Of a stretch of DNA of 12,522 nt, positions 8,580-12,522 are shown piece by piece. The stretch's first letter is position 1. Each line of letters begins with the position of its first letter. A program made the position numbers and the translations under genes. The stretch lies in the NCBI RefSeq assembly GCF_000003605.2, contig NW_003113987.1, forward strand, positions 7,747 to 20,268, in the 5' to 3' direction. The DNA is from Saccoglossus kowalevskii (taxonomy: Eukaryota; Hemichordata; Enteropneusta; Harrimaniidae). Below the pieces are notes generated by a model. It had not been told where the DNA came from, searched no databases, and worked only from the letters and a program-made list of their open reading frames with translations.

Positions 8580-8652
8580 CTGTATAAATGATTTAGACGA
8601 TTCAGTGACCGACCTCAGACGGAGATGAAAATATTAATGTGTTGTTGTTGTA
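8580..8652 (+). repeat. R3 repeat, copy 2, block 2
   Basis: Partner of 6358-6440. It ends in a GTTGTTGTTGTT run followed by a T/A-rich tract. Confidence 0.65.
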
Positions 8653-9036
8653 TCCCAGAATTTTTTTAAAATAAAAATGCCATGAATTTTTGTTTCGTGT
8701 ATATTGTGTGCACTTATATTTGTAATTTTTACTTTGTGTTGACTTAAATAAATAAACACGAGTGCTTACAACACAGTACAAATGATCACATTGAGCGATC
8801 ACTGCCTTGTAATTGGTTATGTATGGTAAAATACATGATTGGCCCAAACTTGTAAAAAAACGAATTTACACAAATATACATATATATATGGCTCAAACTA
8901 TACTTTAAGCTTTCTAGGAACTCAAAGACTTATGATAAGACCACTGTTTGGCTGTCTTGGCACATTTTACATCTTGAACATAATATTGTTTTCTTAACAA
9001 ACGCAAAATATTCTCAGCTATTAGGTTTAGCTTCAA
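8653..9036. other. AT-rich spacer, nothing recognised
   Basis: It contains a short TA-rich run near 8874-8888. No gene or repeat partner was found. Confidence 0.5.
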
Positions 9037-9149
9037 TTGCGTTAATAGAACTTGTCATACACCTGCGAGAATGTAAATATGTATTTTATGCAATCAAGAA
9101 CTATTTTGTATAGATATATGATACTATAGTTAAAGTCAATTCAGATTCA
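9037..9149 (+). repeat. R1 repeat, copy B, block 1
   Basis: Equal-length partner of 2773-2885. It is followed after about 46 bp by the main block, which suggests that copy B keeps the more compact arrangement here. Confidence 0.9.
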
Positions 9150-9368
9150 CAATAGCCTAGTAGCAGATCATATGTATCAATCTGTTAAAAACGTATTGTA
9201 TTCAGTGCTGGTTATATGAGTGTGAAAATAACTTTAACCACATAAATTTGAACAAATCAGAGAAACCATTCAATTATATTCATTGGTGACAAATATTGAC
9301 ATTGTATAAATAACTGCTAACCATTAACATACTCACATGTAGAAAACAGTGGGCCGAACAGCCTTATT

Positions 9369-9511
9369 ACAATAATTTTTATGAAAATACAATTATTAAT
9401 ATAATACAAGACATGCTTATTATATGAATTTGTAGTTAATGCACAACATTAACAATAAATATTTAAGCAGTGTCAATGTTCGCGTGTCAAACAATTGCTT
9501 TAAATTATTGT
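9369..9511. mobile_element. 143-bp MITE-like insertion with 10-bp terminal inverted repeats
   Basis: It begins ACAATAATTT (9369-9378) and ends AAATTATTGT (9502-9511), which are perfect inverted complements. Copy A has an empty site at the same place: CCTTATT is followed almost directly by GTGGTGATCAATACATTG. An internal hairpin pairs GTTAATG (9435-9441) with CATTAAC (9447-9453). There is no coding capacity, which is typical of non-autonomous DNA elements. I cannot define a clean target-site duplication, so the family is not assigned, and a deletion in A is not formally excluded. Confidence 0.6.
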
Positions 9512-10272
9512 GTGGTGATCAATACATTGAAGACTTAACATATTAATTCTATTAATGATTTTGAATTTTTTGCTTGGGAATTTCAATCACCAGCGCCATC
9601 ACAATTTGTTCGCCTATTTCACGTGACAATGTCAGTGTGAATCAGTTCAGTAATCTGTCAGAAGTATTTAATTTGATGTTAATGGTTGACACAATGTAAA
9701 AGCATTACATTCCATTGCTACGGGAGTGGGTAGTGGTGAAGGTCAAATACCCCAACAGCAGCACCTGTAAATATCAGCATATATTGCGCCCTCCAAATAC
9801 GAATCCCGAGTATGAGGGCACTCATTTATGATTGTAAATTTATATGTGGAATATTTGATTAAAGGTATTACACATATCATATCATGTGATATTGAAACGC
9901 ATTCTATGGCATAGTTTATTTTTTTTATTTTTTACTTTTAATTTAATTAATACTTGGTATTATTATTACACCACTAAATTTGTTGTCGAATTAAACACGG
10001 ATGGAATTAATTCGTGTCACAGAGTTGAGTGACGTGTTTTCAAGTATTGTAATAAATTGCTATTACATTGACAACGGTGAATTGTGTTTAAGCATGATAT
10101 CTGGAAATAATATCTCAGTATCGTATACTATTTATTTAACGTATTACTGAATCATACATGCTGATCGGCATACACTGTCAAAATCACAGTACTTGTTATT
10201 TTGAAAATGTTATGCTGTGTTTAAAGGCTTGTAAATACAATAATCATCGCTGTAATTAACATTATAATTGAG

Positions 10273-10280
10273 TGACGTCA
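10273..10280. promoter_or_regulatory. CRE-type palindrome TGACGTCA, copy B
   Basis: Same octamer and context (GAGTGACGTCAAGTATGTTA) as copy A at 4654-4661. Confidence 0.25.
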
Positions 10281-10516
10281 AGTATGTTAACGTAACGGGA
10301 TCATTTATTTCCTATACTACTCACTTGGTTGACTTAGTAAAATTGTATATACAATTTTCGTGTAAATTCATGTAACAGTCACCAACATGCTTATATTTAA
10401 AAATCATTGACATACACCCTCTAGAGGCCGTCATCGGTTTTTAATGTAATCCATGGTTGTAGTGGAATTGTTTAACATAAATATGACAAGATTATTTACA
10501 CAGAATGATTAGATAT

Positions 10517-10541
10517 ATGCCAGAAAAAAAAAGACTGGCAT
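10517..10541. repeat. 7-bp hairpin at the R1/R2 junction
   Basis: ATGCCAG at 10517-10523 and CTGGCAT at 10535-10541 pair around an A-rich 11-base loop. The left arm is the end of R1 and the right arm is the start of R2, so the hairpin exists only where the two meet. Confidence 0.5.
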
Positions 10542-10828
10542 TCCACTAGTCTGTGAGTACGGTCGATACGGGTCAGTGGCTAAAGAGGACGGACTTGAAT
10601 ATTATCAGTGTTACATTCAACCGTAACCATGTGTTTTAGTTCAGTATATTTTTTTATATGTATTCATCTTGGCGTAAAATCAAGTTGGGAATAATATATT
10701 CTGTCACACTATAACAAAACATATTGAGAAACTTTAATTAATATTGTTTTTGTATTTATTGTTTTATCCTAAAATGTGCGTGACAATCGTTGCACCAATC
10801 CCATTATGACACTGAGTCATCCAATTGC
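10539..10828 (+). repeat. R2 repeat, copy lying inside R1 copy B
   Basis: Partner of 6684-7030. It lies between the R1 main block and block 3, which are only about 60 bp apart in copy A. Either R2 was inserted here or it was lost from copy A. Confidence 0.78.
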
Positions 10829-10871
10829 ATGTAATAGCAAACATATTTTACTGATACCATGCAATAACAAA

Positions 10872-10998
10872 TAATTAATCTGTTTTTTATCATTTACCAA
10901 TTCACCAAATGAGCAGATGCAATCACTGAATCACACGGGATATTAACTTACTCTGTATATATGATTGTTTCTACAATCAGCTCCTTCTAATATGTAAC
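10872..10998 (+). repeat. R1 repeat, copy B, block 3
   Basis: Partner of 4976-5115, with one internal gap of about 15 bp (GGTACC... region in A). Confidence 0.88.
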
Positions 10999-11090
10999 GT
11001 ACTGATATTGAACAGTAACAAACAATGTTATTTCCGTATAATAATTGTTATACTATTCCAGTGGCATGATTGCAAATTAAATTTGAAATT

Positions 11091-11291
11091 TTTTATTGCG
11101 CTTATCATGGATCATACAGGGTGATGTGATGATCGGCATATACTGTGAAAATCAAAATACTTGTTGATTTGAAAATTTTATGTTGTGCTTAAAGGCTTGT
11201 AAAAACAATGATAAGACCTGTAATTAGCATATTGATTGAGTGAAGTTAAGTATGTAAAGTTAACGTGATAATTTAATTTGTATATTACTCA
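11091..11291 (+). repeat. R1 fragment C
   Basis: This fragment matches about 4510-4706 and 10130-10325. Anchors are GATGATCGGCATA, TTAAAGGCTTGTAAA, GAGTGA-GT-AAGTATGT, TAACGTGATAATTTAATT and TATATTACTCAC. It is more diverged than A and B are from each other, at about 80% by eye, so it looks older. Confidence 0.85.
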
Positions 11292-11718
11292 CAAGTATAA
11301 AAATATAACGAGTATGAAAAGATGTGCGCTATTTCCCATTTGGTAAATTTATTTTTAAGAATTCAGTAAAAATATTATAAAATGTTAAAGACTGCGAACA
11401 CTGAGAGTGCAAGGATCGTTCACCAACATGTCTCTTCTCTTGCTTGAGTGTGAAAGTACTCTTTTTTTTAAATATTAGAATGACTTTTATTTAAGAAGGT
11501 TCTTATAAAAAAATAGAACATAGTATATATATAGTATATATATATAGTCTAGATGTGGGAGTCAATTATTCTAAAACAAAAGTGCTCAATACAAAGTATA
11601 TGTAGAGTGGATAAATACAATAATAGAGGAATTAATACACAACTACATGAATACTGAAACTCGACAGCACTGTTTCGGCTTTATGTTTAATAATTCACTA
11701 CACCAACGAGCATACAAT
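11292..11718. other. AT-rich spacer with a TA microsatellite
   Basis: An interrupted (TA)n run occupies about 11521-11547. No gene was recognised. Confidence 0.55.
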
Positions 11719-11850
11719 ATAAACTTCGCAAATTAACATATTAATTAAAAGTAAAAACCTGTCGTCATGCTGACACAGATCAAAAGCCTTATTATGTAAC
11801 ACTTAAACCTGTACGTTTTTTTAATTAATATATTGATTTGCGAAGTTTAT
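11719..11850. repeat. Inverted repeat, 30-bp arms
   Basis: Arms 11719-11748 (starting ATAAACTTCGCAAAT) and 11821-11850 (ending ATTTGCGAAGTTTAT) are complementary at 28 of 30 positions around 72 bp. This is far longer than expected by chance. It may be the paired ends of a short foldback element, or two ends of a decayed element brought together. No target-site duplication was identified. Confidence 0.75.
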
Positions 11851-11861
11851 CAAAACGAAAT

Positions 11862-12230
11862 ATGAATCGATATGTTCAAAATGGCAATGACCCAATACCA
11901 TACAATATTGAAGCAAGAAAATTGATTCAGTTTGCTTTAGATGGCATAGAAAGCAACTTTTGATGGAAACCAAAACAAAATGTGCAACAACAACATGAGC
12001 CAGATTTGTCACTATTAAATGGGTTAAAGAGGCACGTGAAGAATGATACACACAATACCAATGACTTGTAATGCAACAAGTCTCTTGCTTGAAGAATTAT
12101 AAAACGTATTTGATAAGCTAGCCAATGCACCAGAACAAGTACACAAAGTATAAGATGTCGCTGATGACTTATTGGGATGAACAGATGAGAAAATAAAAGT
12201 TACTTTTCTGTATAAAAATGTCAAATTATA
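11862..12230 (+). pseudogene. Possible decayed coding sequence, family unknown
   Basis: A plus-strand frame starts at ATG 11862, runs 33 codons (it includes NGNDPIPYNIEARKLIQFAL) to a TGA at 11961, then reads on to a TAA at 12069. Coding-like composition seems to continue in the +1 frame from about 12064 (for example ATSLLLEEL and FDKLANAPEQVHKV), with three in-frame stops before about 12230. High Glu, Asp, Lys and Gln, little Phe or Leu bias, and long stop-free antisense frames are what a broken gene would leave. AATAAA occurs near 12194, but no poly-A tail follows. I recognise no family, and chance composition remains a serious alternative. Confidence 0.25.
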
Positions 12231-12349
12231 TAGCACATTTATTTATGTTTGACATCCACATGTTTGTTAAATACATTTAAAATAACACGAATATTAGAAC
12301 ACTTTTATCATGTATGTTATTTATATAGATTTAAACGCGCGATATTTTC

Positions 12350-12434
12350 AAACGCGAAAGTAAGTCGGGGGATTAGAAATACAAACAATATTGCACTGCT
12401 TTCTTTCACGGAAGTATGATTCTGTATTGTGAAA
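12350..12434. repeat. Partial echo of the left-edge gene (intron and exon 435-575)
   Basis: TATGATTCTGTATTGTGAAA at 12415-12434 is identical to 542-561, inside the supported coding exon. TTCAC lies 5 bp before it here and 6 bp before it there. A second shared string, AAACGCGAAA (12350-12359), matches about 404-413 in the adjacent intron in the same order and orientation, at shorter spacing. This looks like a decayed partial duplicate of the gene. Confidence 0.45.
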
Positions 12435-12483
12435 TGTGTGTCAATATTTGCTATAGAAATTACCACTTTCCTTTTTTACACAG

Positions 12484-12522
12484 TGTATGTGGATAATGCT
12501 TTTATGATAACGAGTGCCAGAT
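12484..12522 (+). CDS. Candidate internal exon start, cut by the window end
   Basis: A strong acceptor on the plus strand, TTTCCTTTTTTACACAG, ends at 12483. After it, one frame is open to the edge (TG| then YVDNAFMITSAR), entered in phase 1; the other two frames meet stops. Only 39 bases are visible, so the open frame carries little weight and the splice signal is the main support. Confidence 0.3.

Larger units (their letters stand above)
9196..10526 (+). repeat. R1 repeat, copy B, main block
   Basis: Partner of 3681-4915, interrupted by the 143-bp element at 9369-9511. Relative to A it also lacks 13 bp near 9640 and about 26 bp near 9296. The CACGTG, TGACGTCA and CCTCTAGAGG sites are kept, while the inverted AGGTCA repeat is lost. 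Confidence 0.92.

Noticed and set aside
8265-8847. Minus-strand frames of 60-84 codons
   Set aside because: Overlapping frames in AT-rich DNA rich in Leu, Phe and Tyr, with no motif and no splice signals.
11521-11547. TA-rich run as a possible origin or special structure
   Set aside because: A simple interrupted microsatellite; nothing beyond base composition supports a function.
11821-12236. Three overlapping minus-strand frames of 67-76 codons
   Set aside because: They lie antisense to the decayed plus-strand coding-like stretch. Their Ser/Leu/Cys-rich composition is what the complement of Glu/Lys/Gln-rich codons gives.
1-12522. CRISPR array, retron, bacterial defence locus or virus
   Set aside because: No short regularly spaced repeats, no phage or prokaryotic genes, and clear spliceosomal intron signals. 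The repeats are long, diverged and irregularly spaced.

Overview
The window looks like AT-rich nuclear DNA from an animal, most likely an invertebrate. I put the GC content at roughly one third by eye. Three things point to a eukaryote: very low coding density, a short-intron gene with GTAAGT donors and pyrimidine-rich CAG acceptors, and many diverged non-coding repeat copies. I see no operons, ribosome binding sites, rRNA, tRNA or CRISPR. I cannot name the phylum.

Left edge (about 1-990, minus strand): the only gene I can support. Three coding segments (435-575, 177-281 and 1-15) are separated by introns with consensus ends. All junctions are phase 0, and the joined frame stays open to the window edge. 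Together they encode at least 87 residues of a protein I do not recognise. A further 5' exon may end at 990. Between 1859 and 2227 (+) there is a 123-codon open frame that crosses two strong splice-acceptor-like tracts. It is a weak exon candidate.

Middle and right (about 2.7-11.3 kb): a mosaic of local duplications. The main family, R1, has copy A (blocks at 2773-2885, 3681-4915 and 4976-5115), copy B (9037-9149, 9196-10526 and 10872-10998) and a fragment C (11091-11291). A and B have the same order and orientation and are about 90% identical where I compared them by eye. The gaps between blocks differ. B carries a 143-bp element with 10-bp terminal inverted repeats where A has an empty site. 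B also carries a piece of a second family, R2 (other copy 6684-7030). A carries about 795 bp where B has about 46. A third family, R3, pairs 5853-6440 with 8121-8652. Copy A holds a perfect inverted AGGTCA repeat with 3-bp spacing, which copy B has lost. A full TGACGTCA palindrome is kept in both A and B.

Right edge (about 11.7-12.5 kb): a 28/30 inverted repeat; then a short stretch with coding-like composition, broken by stops and a frame change; then a 20-nt exact match to exon 435-575 of the left-edge gene; and finally a strong splice acceptor running into the window end. The ends may therefore hold related gene material with a repeat-rich spacer between them. That last point is inference. 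I found no clear new molecular system. The most informative features are the unidentified gene, the duplication history and the exon echo at the right edge.
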